The notes under the pieces: generated by a model
Seen by the model: only the letters and a program-made list of their open reading frames with translations
What the model was told of the DNA's origin: nothing
Databases searched by the model: none
Position numbers and translations under genes: made by a program
NCBI RefSeq assembly: GCF_000143535.2
Contig: NC_037310.1
Location: 124,001-188,000 of the forward strand
Reading direction: 5' to 3'
Source: Botrytis cinerea B05.10
Taxonomy: Eukaryota > Ascomycota > Leotiomycetes > Helotiales > Sclerotiniaceae
Length of the DNA stretch: 64,000 nt
Part shown: positions 10,584-24,300 of the stretch, piece after piece
Layout: each line of letters starts with the position of its first letter
Position numbering within the stretch: position 1 is the stretch's first letter

Positions 10584-10746
10584 TGTCGGGATAGGGATCA
10601 TGTGACCGTGCTAGCGCTTGCGCTAGCGCCTTTCGGCATTACAGCAATATGTTTTGTAATCCTAGCTTTTAAAACCCTAAACAATATTACAATAATATAA
10701 ATTATAGTACTATATTAACTTCATTATTTCCATAATGATATTAATA
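10584..10746 (+). repeat. 5' LTR of the copia element
   Basis: 163 bases from tgtcgggatagggat to gatattaata. Compared with the 3' LTR it has about 38 differences, all transitions, and no gaps. It contains the palindrome ctagcgcttgcgctag at 10611-10626, which is decayed in the other LTR. The terminal CA has become TA. Confidence 0.9.
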
Positions 10747-13700
10747 TTGATTAATAATATTATAGATTAGAAACCTAACATTTTAATTTCAAATACAATA
10801 TATATTTATAATTAAGGTTAATATTTCTTTAAAGAAATATAAGCTTTTGTATTAATTTATTATAATTTGATATTTGCTTTTATGTGAATAAGAATCAATG
10901 GTAATGTGATAATAATTCTTATACAAATATTAATCTAATATGATTTGATATTTATATCATTAAAAGAAATTAATAATGTAATAATAATTTTCATATTAAC
11001 TTTAATTTATATTCAATTCTTTTTTATAATATATATTAAAGAAATAGAAATTAATAATATTAGTTTAAATTCAGTAATATTATATATAATATAATTTTGT
11101 AAACTTTTTATAAAATTGTATTTCATTTATATTTATATTATTGATTTCTTTATTATTATTTATTATTTATAAAATAGTAAGATTTTTCTTAGAATCCTTT
11201 TAGATAAAAAAAAACATTCCTGAAAACTCTATTTCAAATATTGAATCGAAAATGATATTAATTATTATAATTAAAGAATATAAGGAGTTATTATAGAAAT
11301 AAATAAATCATTTTATTAATATATAAAATATAAATGTAAAAGAGATTAAAGATTTTATTAAATATAAGATTTATAAATATTAATATTAGAAATATTATAA
11401 TTAAAAGTTATAAATAAATTATAATCTTATATTTAATAGATTTACATTAATACATTTTTTATAAATTAATATATATATTTTATATAAGTTTAAATATGAA
11501 TTATATTTATGTAAAGTGTATATTAATAAATTAGAAGAATATATAATTTGATTAATTTATAAAGCTTTGATTGATATATATTGATTATTTTATAGAGTAT
11601 AAATATTTAAAGAGATTATTGAAACGATTTTCAAAAAGGAATTTGTATTTTAATTGAGAAGTATATAATAAAGAATTATAATTAAAAGATTATATATATT
11701 ATTTAAAAACCTTGAAATATCTCAAATGAAAAACTTATATATTAATCCTTTAGAATTCAATATATATATTCTATTATAATTACCTTTTATATTATAATAA
11801 TTAAAAAGAATTAATAAAAATAAAGATATTAATATTGAATATAAGATATTAATAAAATCACAATTAAAGATATCTCTATAATCAAAAACATTTTTGTAAC
11901 TCCTAAACTTTATATTAAAAAACAAATCAATTATATATAAATACTATAATCCTAAAAAATCATTATCATTTTCAATATTTTAAAAATTTATTAACTTATT
12001 ATTAAAACTATTTTGAATCAATCTTGAACAATTCTTAAAAATATTATCTTTTTATTTTAATAATAGAAATAATATTATAATCAATATAATTTGAATCAAT
12101 AATATATATATTAATATATATATCAAAATAGATATTCAAATAGAAAACTAAATAATAATAATAATAATAGTTTAAATAATAATAATAAAGGTAATAATAA
12201 TGGAGGGAATAGAGGAGGATATAATAAAGATAATTTTGAATATAATAATAATATTCAAAACGATTTATTTAAAATATTATAAAAAGTTATTAATGTTAAA
12301 TAATTATTAGGAAATCTTATAAAGCTTTATAAGAAAATCGATAAATATAATAGATAGGATAATAATTTCATTTATAAGTATTCGATATTTATTAATAATT
12401 ATTAATAAATCGATTTATTTGAATATCTATTATTGAAAGCATTTTCTATAATATTTATTGAAATCGTATTCGATTTCTATTATACAAATTTAAATAATAT
12501 ATTTAATATAATGAAAGGGATTTATTGAATAATAAAGATTATATTCGAAGATTTAGAATATAAATGTAATTTTATATAGTAATAAGAAAATATTATATTT
12601 AAAAATGTTATAACAGAATTAAATAATACTAACAAATTGATAAATCATTATTTATAATCAATAGTAATAAAGCTTTATTATCTGTATAAGGGATTTAGCT
12701 CAATAATAAAAATTAATGAACTATTACATCAAAAGATGGTTAATATATATATATCAATATTAGTATATTCTATTATTTATTTTCATTTTATAAAGAATAT
12801 ATCAAGTCTTTTTAAAGAATTATAATCAATTATAATAATATAAAAGTAATCTTATATAAATAAAACAATAATATTCTATATCGATTATAAATATCAATAT
12901 AATCGAAATAAATATAATCAAAGAAGTTTTGAATATAACAATTGTTATTTATTTAAACTACAAATAAAGAAAAAGTATTTCGTTTATAAAAAGAAGAATT
13001 ATTGATCGATTTGGTATAATAAGAAGGAATGTAATGAATTAAAAAGTAAGTATAAAAAGCAGTTTAAAAATAGAAATAACTTTAATAAAAACTTTAAGCA
13101 ATTTCTTATCAAATATAAAGAATCTAATTAAAATAATAATGATGATATTAATCCGAATACCAATAGCAAAATGACAGTTTACTTTGTATAATTTGAATTA
13201 TAAAAATTATCTATATAAGAATTATATTCAAGTTTTATTATCTATATTAAATCTATAAATAATAAGGAGATTATAATAAATTTAAATAACAAGATTTTTG
13301 AATATACTTTAATATATTGAATTTATAAAGAGAAAATGATCTATATCAACAAATATAATACAAAAGAATTTCAAAATATTATTATCGATATAGCTATTAC
13401 AAAATGATTTACAATTAATTATAAATAATATATAATATATAAAACAATTATTGAAAATATATTATTAAACGAAAGCAGAATAGGAATTGTTAATATAGTA
13501 TTCGGAATCGATAGAATTGAATCAATAGGTTTATTCCATTTCAATTTATTATTAGAAACTATTGAATTTTATATAATAAATATAGAAATATTATTCTTAT
13601 TATTATTTAAAGATATAAATAAACTCGATATATATTATAATAATATTATTAATATAGTAGTAGTAAATAAAACAAAAAGGAGCTTCCTATATATTCGCTG

Positions 13701-16700
13701 AAACAAGTATACAGTGCTTTTATAGCATATAAATATGTAATAATTTATATAACAAATCATTAATAATAATGAATACTATCTTATTGATATAGAATTATAT
13801 TATCTGTATTATCGCTTTGGTCATTCATTAGCCCACAGATTCTTATAAGTACTACAATAAGCCGGTTATAATGATATTTTGTAACAAGAGATTAATAAAC
13901 TTATCAAGTTTTATCAATACTATTAGAAATATGATAAATCCCTTGATCGATTCAAATTCAATCTAAAAGATGATATCGATTTCAATTATTTCATTATAAT
14001 AGATATAATATATATCGATACTAGTCCGATTCTATATATTATTGATAAAGATATATAATTTCAAGTAATATAATGATTAACGAATATTAATGCAAAGTAT
14101 ATATTTAATATATTTAGAAAATACTGAATGGATATTTATATTGATTTATTGAATTATATTATATATAATACTAAAAAGAATTTTATTAATAAGGAGTTTA
14201 TTCAATACATAGCGATTATATTAATAAAAACAAAAAGTATTCTAATCAAAATCTATTGGTTAATTAATACAATCGAATAATACTATACAATTATTAAATA
14301 CATATATACTATTATTATTAACAAATCAAAAAGTTTAATAATAAAGGAAATAATATTACAAATAATTATAAAGGTAATAAACAATATTATAAAATCAAAT
14401 AGATTGATTTCAATATTCCTAATTTTTGAAGTATATCCTCGAATAACTGATTTTGATTTATTAATATTTATAATTCTATAATAATAATTTATAATTAGAA
14501 AGGCAATAAATGAGATCAATAAATTATAGGTTATATAATAAGTTTTAGATATTCTAAATTAATGTAATAAATTATTTATAATAACTTTGTACAATTTATC
14601 TATCAATTCAAAGATCTAGATATAAAGAGAATATAAGGATTGAATAGGATCATATTATTTATTAGATATTAGAAATCAAATATGTATTGTAAAGCTATTA
14701 AATAAATCAATAAAGTTTTATATTACTTAGGTTAAGTTTTATATCGAAAAAAAATAGGATCGATTTTAGAAAGAATTTGAATATATTGAATCTATATAAT
14801 AAGAAAATGAAGGAACTATTTTATAAGAAAACCTTAATAATATAATTTTATAAGAAGTTTGTGAAATTATATAATCTCCTTTTAATATTGAAGAACCCTT
14901 TTCAAATGAAACTAATAGTTTATAGGGTTGTAGTCTTTTATAAATCAGAATTCCATTAATATGATTATTATAAACCTATATAAATGTATAAACATTCTTT
15001 TCTAATGAAAACAAAGAATACAAAATACCATCAAATTTAGCATTTTATCTTTCAAATAAAAATGAAATTAATAATATTAAATATATTAAATATTATATAA
15101 TATTTATTATATCTTTAACATCTATAATTTTTATTAAATCAAAATAAAAGAAGACTAATAGATTAATAAAGAATAGCATATTTCGATTTATCAAATTCAT
15201 AAATATATTTAAAAATATAAGAATATTCAATTTACAATTTATTAATAAGATTAAAAATAAAGAAATCGATAAAGTATTTCTAAAATCTCAATTAATTATA
15301 TAAATATAAAAGGATTAAAGGAAAAATACTGTTTTAATATAATTATCTATTATACAATATATTAGTTAATATATTATATTATTTGTAATAATAATATTAT
15401 TCAAGAATAAAGTAATTATAAATATTCGTAATATTACTCAAATATATATACAATCAGTATTTAATTTAATTCGAAAATTTTATATATAATCATTAGTAGA
15501 AATGAATATCCCTAAGAACTTTATCCTATAAGTTATATAACTATTATATAGTGTTCCAAAAGCAGGTAATTATTGGTTCAATATCTATCACAAGTATTAT
15601 ATTGATATTCTCAAAATAATACAATCAATATATAATTTATATCTTTTATATATAATTAAGAACGATATAGTATTTGATATTGTAGGATTCTAAATGAACA
15701 ATACTTTTATTATTGTTAATAAGGAGTTCGTAAATTACAAATAAATTAAATTTAAAAATACAAAGTTTATAATAAAAGAATATAAAATACTAATATTAAA
15801 TATATTATTCAAATTTAATAAAGATCTAATCACTTAATACAAGAATAAATCAATCTATCTTAATTAATAAAAGTAATACGAGAATTTACGATTTATTAAA
15901 ACAAAATCTTTTAATATATATAAAACCTATAAAAAACTAAGAAAGTTAATAACAATAAAGGATTAGTATATTATACAATATACCCATAAAATATATATCG
16001 CAATTATATATCAATCAGAAACAATTTTTAATCTTTTTTTTATTATATAAACAATTAATTTAAAGAAAAAGAATACTAATATTTTTAATAAGTGTATTCA
16101 ATAATAAATCAACAATTCAAAAAGAGGATTGCAATTTGTACTATTCTATATGAATTCTTTTAAACTAATTGTATTCATTGATATTTCTTTTATTAATAAC
16201 AAAAATTTGTTTTTTTAAATAGAATATATTATTATATTAATAAACAAATATAACAAAACTAATATTATTTATTGATTATCAATCAAATACAAAAAAGTTA
16301 TTAGAAGTATATTAGCTTTAAAACTTTATAAAATGATTTTAGGATTTGATATCAATACAATAATCAAAAATATAATCAATAAGATCTTTCTAATATACAA
16401 AATATTATTAATTATATATATTGATTTTAAATTATTTTATAATTATTTTATAAAGTTTGGTATTATTAATAAAAAGAGATTAATAATTGATGTTATAATA
16501 ATTCGGGAAGTATATAAGAAATGAGAGATTGTGGAGATCAAATGGATTGATAGAGAATTTAATTTTATAAATATAATAATTAAATCAAAGCTGTATCAAG
16601 TATTTAAAGATTTGATTAATAATAATATCATTATAATTAAGGTTATAAAATAGATTGATAGAAATTAAAAGATATAATAAAGGGAGTATAAAATTAAAAA

Positions 16701-16775
16701 GGAAAATAATTATACAAAGGAATTTAAAGAATTAATTAAAAGAATATGTTACCAGCAATTTTAGAGAATTGCTAA

Positions 16776-16938
16776 TGTTGGGATAGGGATTATATGACTA
16801 TACTAACACTTGCACTAATGCCTTTCGATATTACAATAATACATTTCATAATCCTAGCTTTTAGAATCCTAAGCAATATTACAACAGTGTGAACCATAGT
16901 ACTATATTGACTTCACCATCCCCATGGTGATACCAACA
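16776..16938 (+). repeat. 3' LTR of the copia element
   Basis: 163 bases from tgttgggatagggat to gataccaaca, directly followed by GATAT. This copy keeps the original C/G state at many sites in its right half and the mutated state in its left half, so mutation hit the two LTRs at different sites. Confidence 0.9.
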
Positions 16939-16987
16939 GATATATATACATTCCACCAGCCTCCTTCTTTAATTATAAACGTGAAGT

Positions 16988-17060
16988 AATATTATAATAG
17001 TATAAATTATATATAATATCATATCATATTAACTTTACTATCCCTGCAGTAATATAAACA
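16988..17060 (+). repeat. possible second LTR fragment
   Basis: Starting at aatattataatagtataaat and running through ttaactttactatccc to aaacaactagag, this stretch resembles the right half of the adjacent LTR (aatattacaacagtgtgaac..ttgacttcaccatccc). Some insertions are needed to align it. It could be the end of an older related element; similarity in AT-rich sequence may also be chance. Confidence 0.35.
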
Positions 17061-17502
17061 ACTAGAGCTCGAGAAGAATTTAAATTTTTTATAGAAATAA
17101 CTCGAATAAGAAAAAGAATTAGATATAAAAGAGAAAAAAAGAAAAAAAAAAACAGAAAAAGAGGAAGATTTATATTCCAATACCTAGTGTGAAAGTGAAA
17201 ACTATGTGACATCCAGATCACATGCTATCAACATTTAATATTTACAGCGTCTCTTTTGTAGACCCAAGAAAAAAAAAATATCGAATTTTCCATCTTCCAA
17301 ATTGACTCCTGAAGTTTGAGTAACCAACCATCTCTTACCACCTCCCTAGCCTTACCTCGCTATCGCGATATAGTAATTCACCCCATTTTACTATATATAT
17401 AGGCATTTGCTTTATTAGTACTGATATATACAAAGGCTTTTCTCATGTGATCATTATCACCTTCTACTCTTTTATATTACATAATAAGCAGGTTATCATT
17501 AT

Positions 17503-17661
17503 TTATAATTAAACCTCGAGCGTAGCGAGGATCGGGGGTTTGAGGGCTGGCCCCCATAAAGATTAAAGAAATAAGATTAAAATTTTATATATCTCAAAAA
17601 TAAGAAAAAACGCTTTTACGAATTCACAGTCTGGAAAATTCTTTTTCGCCGATGGCTAGTA
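17503..17661 (+). repeat. dispersed repeat, copy 2 (less mutated)
   Basis: The counterpart of 1667-1811. It keeps GC-rich features lost in the other copy: the short inverted repeat cctcgagcgtagcgagg and a ggggg..ccccc pair around tttgagggctgg. It carries a 15-base insertion (gattaaagaaataag region) relative to copy 1. Right boundary just after ctagt. Such terminal hairpins are common in transposable-element ends; the family is not identified. Confidence 0.75.
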
Positions 17662-18697
17662 TTTCAACACCTAGAACTAAAATTCTATTTACACATCATA
17701 AAGATCTTATAAAGACCTCAACTTTATAATACATTCATTATATAACTTCCAAATTCAAATTCTACCTATACAGCTACATACATACACTCACTACCTACCT
17801 AGTAAATACAACCCCAGTTGTTTCGAACGCTCATCATCCCATTCCATACAATCCCAGTCTCCAACCAACTTTTAAGAAATATATATTGTGGTATAAGAAT
17901 TGCAAGTGCTATGTCCAAATTAAAATTCGTCTGCCTAGTTATCCATCCCACCCATCCATCCATCCTTAACAATATACCCAGACCACAAGTAAAAGTACAA
18001 GAATAGACACAAGTCCAATCCCGACTCCTTTGCCCACTCCATTCTAAATCATTCCAATTAAAATCCTCGAAAAATATACATGTAGCTGCCTACTTATCTA
18101 ATACCCATTCATTACCACATCTACATCCACATCCACTTCACACTCACGCCTACACTCTCATCTAAATTAATCGTACCACTGAAGCTTCATAGAAAATAAG
18201 ATACGCATCGTATCTTCATCCTGTAGGCCAAGCAAGTATAGTAATGTATGACCGCATTCCCCCTCCCACAACATTCAGCAATATTAGAACCCCCTTCTCC
18301 ATCTTCATATCCTCATCCACCTCTATTATCAACCCAATGTACAAACCGAAAAGAAGAAACAAACTTTTAGTAGCACAAACTAATGAAAGAACTCCAAAAA
18401 ATTGCGTAAAATGTCTCTGAAGAAATGACTGAATAGAATCCATTGATCCAATGTCCAATGAACACAGAAAGACATAGGCAGCGACGAAAATCTTGTAACC
18501 ATGCCATGCGAACGGCAAAATACTACCGGGTTCTCATCGTTACAAGCGTTATTTCCATCTGCAAATGACCCTTTCAACTTGATCGTTGCAAGTGTTCCCC
18601 AATGGGATCTGCAAATATCCATTCGCATCTGGAACAAATATTGATAAATATTGAACACTTCTTCATCTCTTCCGAGTAAATTGATCGCCAAGATAAA
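17662..18697. other. intergenic / 3' flank of the hypothetical gene
   Basis: No coding frame I would defend. The right part (about 18200-18697) is probably the 3' untranslated region of the minus-strand gene ending at 18698. Confidence 0.5.
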
Positions 18698-19531
18698 TCA
18701 ATCCTTGGTAGGTTCCCCATTTTGTTTTCCCATGCGACTCCAACGAGATTTTCTCTGTACAACCGGTGTTACCACAACAGGTTTTGGCACTTGTACTTCA
18801 ACGATAGGGGCTTTGAGAATGGGAGCCTCGCCCAACTTGCGCGTGGTGCTTTTGTGTAATCTTTGTAAGATATTGTCGTTTGGGAAAGCTACTGCTTGAT
18901 GTTCGAAAGCATCGCTTGGAAGGGGTCTGCGTGGTGCGCTGGCGCCGATTTCTAAACCTAAGGAGGTGGAGGATGAGGAGGAGGAAGGCACTTTGCTATT
19001 TTCCGGACTGGCTGATTGAGATGCAACTTTGACTTTGTTAGTATATCGTTTGAAGTTAATGGGAGGGGATAATTAGTTACCTTCACTTTGAGGAAGACTT
19101 GATGAAGGACTCATACCAACAGCAGAATCAGGAGTAATTGGAACTTCCGTTTTGATTGGGGGAGGAGCCATTGATCGATTGATCGCATCGAAATATGAGA
19201 CATGTTCTATACGAGAATTCCATGTGGGATTGTAGCGATCACGACTTGAGGCGCGTGGTGTATAATCGGCAGTGGCCTTCATAGATGACACAGTGGAAAA
19301 AGTACTGTGAGAACGATTGATGGTCTTCTGACTTCGCTCCTTATTATGAGCTATGATTTTTGGACGATCTTCCTGTTTCCAAGTTGAAGGTGCGCCGAAA
19401 AGTGCATCGAATGCAGCATGTGTTGGAACATGTTTGTATGGAACTTTGACAGCTTCTTCTTCGGCGGTGAGTTTTGCCTTCTTCTCTTCAATAGTTTTTT
19501 TGGTATGTTTAATCTTCGAAAAGAACGACAT
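18698..19531 (-). CDS. hypothetical protein, basic N terminus, disordered
   Basis: Two exons on the minus strand, 19531-19081 and 19011-18698, give 254 aa. The 69-base intron starts GTAACT, has a ctaac branch-like site and ends CAG; the junction keeps frame. The chosen start begins MSFFSKIKHTKKTIEEKKAK, a charged N-terminal stretch likely to be helical; the frame is open further upstream (to 19747), but that part reads like low-complexity leader. The middle holds KVPYKHVPTHAAFDALFGAP; the rest is Ser/Pro-rich and ends in VVQRKSRWSRMGKQNGEPTKD. No known domain, signal peptide or membrane segment is evident. Function unknown. Confidence 0.7.
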
Positions 19532-20213
19532 TTGGGGGGTTGAAGTTGGTTTATATGCTGTGTTGTTTGAGACTATGTATGAAGTGAAGAATGGAAGTAC
19601 TGTACAATGATCCAAGGTGATCCGATGTTGAGATACCGTAAAGTAACTTGGATGGGATGAGGTGAGGTGGATGAGGTGAGATGATACCAGACGGAGAGGA
19701 AGAAGAAAAAGAAGAAGAGGAAGAGGAAGAGAAGTCGATAAAATCATATGATAGAACCTCAGATTTTACAGACCAAAAGCCAGTTCGAAAAGAGAATTTA
19801 TCAATGATCAATACTAATAAATCCCATCATCTTCCTCTTTCTCCGTAGCATCTGTCAAGAATCCTCGGCGCAATTCCCAATCCGGTAATATTTAGCACAC
19901 ACCCAAGTCTTTCGTCCAACTCGATCCTGTCAAAGTTGGAATAGACTTTTCTTCGTGGGATAATCGGGGATCTAATTTATGTATTAGATCAAAGCTATAT
20001 ATACGTCTAGGATTTAGTATGGATTTGACGCTTTCAGGATGCTTGGGATTTCCCCTGGTGTCACTTCTACTCGTCACTTTCCGTTAACAAGACAAAGTCC
20101 TCGAGAACGGATATCAATTAGCCCATAGATAGCTTTCGATCTCTCAACACTATCACATCACATCACACCACACCAGATAATACAAAGTCAATAATACGTA
20201 ACGCATAATACAT

Positions 20214-20269
20214 AATACCAACATACCAACATACCAACATACCAACATACCAACATACCAACATACCAA
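20214..20269. repeat. ACATACCA octamer tandem repeat
   Basis: About seven head-to-tail copies of the 8-base unit acatacca in intergenic DNA. Confidence 0.9.
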
Positions 20270-21358
20270 TTCAATCCCATCCAAGCGATCTAACATCACA
20301 TCCACATCCACATCTAAATCTACAGAAATCGATAGCATAACGGGTGGGTACCCATCTACACACTAGACTACAGACGAGACTAGACTAGACGACAAACTAG
20401 ACTAAACACACACAGACAATCAACTAAATAAAGCAGACAGACACAAAAGATGGAATGAAGCAAGGAAGCAAGGAAGGAAGGAAGTGTGTGTGTGTGTATG
20501 TTTCTGTATTCGAGATATCGATATCTTGCTTGCTTGCTGTATGATATTATATTATACTAACCGCAGATATAAATTACCGTATCCCAAACCATGTCATAAA
20601 ACGCAAGAAGTGAGATGTAATCGAAAAGAAAGAAAGAAAGCAAGAAAAATCCCACAACTAACCAACCTACCCGTATCTACCAACGAAATATCAAATCAAA
20701 TCAAATCAAATCCGTCCATCCAGCCAATCTTCACATCAACACCAGAAAGTGTACAGGTTTCCGACCGACAAGCGGGCAATAGGAATAGGAATAGGAATAG
20801 GAATAATAATAACAACAACATTGCAATTATCCAACTCCAAATAAAAGGAGTCTAACTATCCATCCCATCGCCGTGATGCTCAGAGTATCGTAATTAGATA
20901 TGTAGCTACTCTTGTAGTATTCTTCGCATCCTTTCATTTGCATTTACGTATATGATGTACACAATCGTACTAATCTGAGGAAAACTGTAACGTATAGTAT
21001 CTCGATATAATTATGTAGATAGATATCACATCATTTTCAACCCCTCAAATCGCATAGAGATACACGTCAATTCGACTGCAAGCCCTAGTAATCTTCCACC
21101 TCCTATTCATTTCTTCTCAGATCCTGAAAGCTTCATCTCACCCCCAGCCTTTGTATCTGGGAACCGATCCAAACTTGTCCTATCGACTATTTTGCATGCA
21201 TTCTCTTGTATATCCCAGGATGCCTTGTTGGTGTGAGTGGCATGATACTAAGCACAAGCTTTGCATGTAGCGCAATATCGTCGCCAGAAAATTCCACTCC
21301 GAGGATCTGGTAGACTAATGTGCAGGACGGAAAATTGATCTAGACTTACTAAACACCC

Positions 21359-21382
21359 TTTTTTTTTTTTTTTTTTTTTTTT
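21359..21382. repeat. T24 homopolymer
   Basis: An uninterrupted run of 24 T in intergenic DNA; its length is likely variable and uncertain in assembly. Confidence 0.9.
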
Positions 21383-24300
21383 GCCAGGATTTCATTCTTG
21401 GGATGAACCATTTCACTTGCCTATGTATGTTTTTAATGCAAGTGACAAATCCACACTTCAATAGGAGTATTTAGTCTATTCTGTGAGTCTCCTGAAAGTA
21501 TGATCTTGAATATCAACTTCATTTCCACTGTGTATCGCCATACTGGAGTATTCGGTGGATCGATTACCGAAACGATCATTTTCAGACTTTCAATTGTTTA
21601 TTTGAGTACTCGATGTCTTGGTGATCCTTAGTAACTCCAACACCTGTTGGTAAATACTAGGTAGACATGAAGAGAGCATTGCCTAGTACCAAATACCATA
21701 TGGTTTTGGTAGTACTTACCACCAGTAACAAGGAAATCATGTATGAATCCGTGTGTGATGGAGGTTGCCAGGATATCATTTGTCTTATCCCTATCTCGGC
21801 TATGCAACACATTAGGGAGTAAAAGATGGTATTGCAAGTGGTCAGACCTTGGAAAATGTACTAAGGAATCTTCCGACGAACTGGTATCGAGCTGCAAGCT
21901 TGAAACAGCCCCTCAGGCGTAACTAAAAAGTATCATTGCCATGTGAGGATTTCGGGGGAAATGGTTGCAGCCGGTCGATAGGTAGAGCTTGTTCAACAAG
22001 CCTTGTTGAAGGTATGTGCGAATTTGTGGAGAGTATATGGAGTACGAATTGTCATATCTCTCAACAAGATAGACTAAATCTATGGAAGGCTTCCTTCCAT
22101 CAAAGAGAGACCATTACAGAATGGGAACACATCTCGGGAAGATAAACTATCCACCAAAATGTTAGACCTTCCAGCGTCAATTGAGGCTGAAGCCTTGGGC
22201 TTTTCCTCTCTTCGTTCTTTCTATCCACTTGCTGCAAAAAATGATCAGGAATACAATACTCAAGTCCCGGTATACATTACAATGTAGTTGGAATGGCCGA
22301 TAGATCAAGAGAAGGTTTGTTGTTCGGCACATACCAAGGTTGTCGTTATCAAAAGGGGCGGCAGGGAAAATTGCTACTGCACTGCACTGACCTGATTCCA
22401 TCCATGATGAGAAACGCTCCAATCATAATAATCGAAGATCCAACTTGCAACTGCAGCCTCCCGCGTATGCATATTCTCCCCCATGGTACGATTTGAAGCG
22501 AATGCATAACATACCGGCGAAGCTTGTTACTCGCATGGTATGGTCCATTTGTCTATTTGTGTCTTGTTTCTAGAACGTGGATTGATCAAGTCTTGGGAGA
22601 TCCGATTTTATGAACTTCCGAGATATCCGTGATTTTCATGGAGTTGTGAAAAGCGTGACACTCCCATCTATCGAATTGCAGCCATCTAGAGATCGATTGT
22701 CTTCAACCTCCGTTGGCCATGGACGATTTCAACGATTCGACAAAGAGAGTTTTCCTACAGCCCCAAACTGGATTCTGAGGTTTCCAAATCCAGGATCTTG
22801 TCGCCGAAGAATCGGAGAAGTCTAATTAGGATAAATCCTCGGAGAAAAAGCCATGAGTCCACGTTTTCCCCTAGTATTCTCCGTAGCAAAAGGGACATTG
22901 TCCTCAATTGGAGAAATTCCGCCTCTAGTGATCTTGCTAGGACATCTTCCTGTCTTCCGCAACGCCTCTCTCCTGTCTTGCCAATTGATTCTCGATGGTG
23001 GCTGCGTAGAGAAGGAGATCTAGAACGCTCTGCTGGGGATGCGCGGAGAATACTCAGGAGCATGGCATTCATTTATCTTGAAGATGCCGATGCTCAATAT
23101 GGTGATCATAAGAACAGGCATGTTTAGGAGGTTGAAAGGGATGTGACGGACGGGGGCGGGGGTTTGTATTCGCAAAGACCGTATGATGGACTGTTCGGTG
23201 CATGCTGCCAAATCCCAAGATAAGCCTAAGCAGTCCGAGTGCAGAAGCGCGAGGATTGGATCTAGGAAATTCACATTTGATGGTATTTTCTTAATAGATG
23301 AGATGCATTAACCTTATGGATTCTTCAGGAAGTACAGCCCCCCAGATGTCTTCACAGAGAAAGAGATGGGGGCTGGATTGTAAGCACTCAACTCAACACG
23401 CAACGCCGAATACGATAGATACTTTAATAAATGAGATTCAAATCCACCCTCAACACCTCATTGTTTGGTAGAAATAACTCTCTCCCCCCCCCAACTTCAT
23501 GTCGCCGTGAATATTTGAACCGTGTGATATCCCTCCCCTTCGATTCTATTCCATCCCTTCTCTTCCTTCCCTTCCCCACTACGGAGTACACTGCCCTGCA
23601 CCAACTGCCGCTCAATCTATCGTGCATCCAATGATCCTGGTCGGACAAGGAACATAAATGTGAACGACGGATCTGAAAATCCATCTGGACGTTCCCCACG
23701 TCTCAAGAAGCGCGCGAAGAGGAATGCCGATGGAAACGAGTGTCCCAAAATGAAGGTCTGATGAAGCTCGTATCATGTCGATATCAGCATGAGATTCGCC
23801 CGTCACCTCTTCGTGCCGACCAGGTATTTACATCGTGCACGCATGCAGGTATATCTCTGGGACGGGATTCCATGCACCATGCACCGTACTCGTACACACC
23901 CACCTCGCGGACGGAAAGATTCGCTTGGAAGATTGTTTATCTTCCAACATTTGAAACACCAGCACAGAACATCGGGTGAGATCACGATTGGCTGCGCGCA
24001 GGAATTACGGGACCCCGGAGCGGGCTAAAATGAGACACGTGACACGCACCCAAGTGCCACTCATGATAAGATCCATCAATAATATCGACTTGTGCATTCC
24101 ACCCAGGCAATCTGCTGGACATGGTGTTTTCAGGGTCCAAACGATGTATTCCTGTATATCTTCCCAACCCCAAACCCAAAATCAATCCGTGGCCGTATTC
24201 CTCGTGTGTATATGACTTGACATGTCCGTCGCCGTGTAAATGATTGTTGTGGCCGCTCCCATTTCTATATTTATCGCATCGTGCCGTGCTTCGCTCGACA

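Larger units (their letters stand above)
10584..16938 (+). mobile_element. Ty1/copia LTR retrotransposon, full length, inactivated by RIP
   Basis: The 6,355-base element is bounded by 163-base LTRs that begin TGT and end ACA/ATA, and is flanked by GATAT on both sides (10579-10583, 16939-16943). The interior is extremely AT-rich with frequent stops, but domains are still recognisable on the plus strand in copia order. A zinc-knuckle-like patch lies near 12970-13035. An integrase HHCC-like patch lies near 13800-13850 (FGHSLAHRFL) and an integrase core near 13990-14050 (IDIIYIDTSPILYIID). A reverse transcriptase patch lies near 15550-15600 (SVPKAGNYWFNIYHKYY) and RNase H near 16140-16560 (FIDISFINNK, KWIDREFN). 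Integrase before reverse transcriptase identifies copia rather than gypsy. Several stops sit where a tryptophan is expected, as TGG to TGA changes would give. It cannot encode its own proteins. Confidence 0.9.

Noticed and set aside
14283..14519. Open frames inside the copia element as genes
   Set aside because: They are AT-driven Ile/Asn/Tyr-rich strings in RIP-mutated DNA, on the opposite strand to the element.
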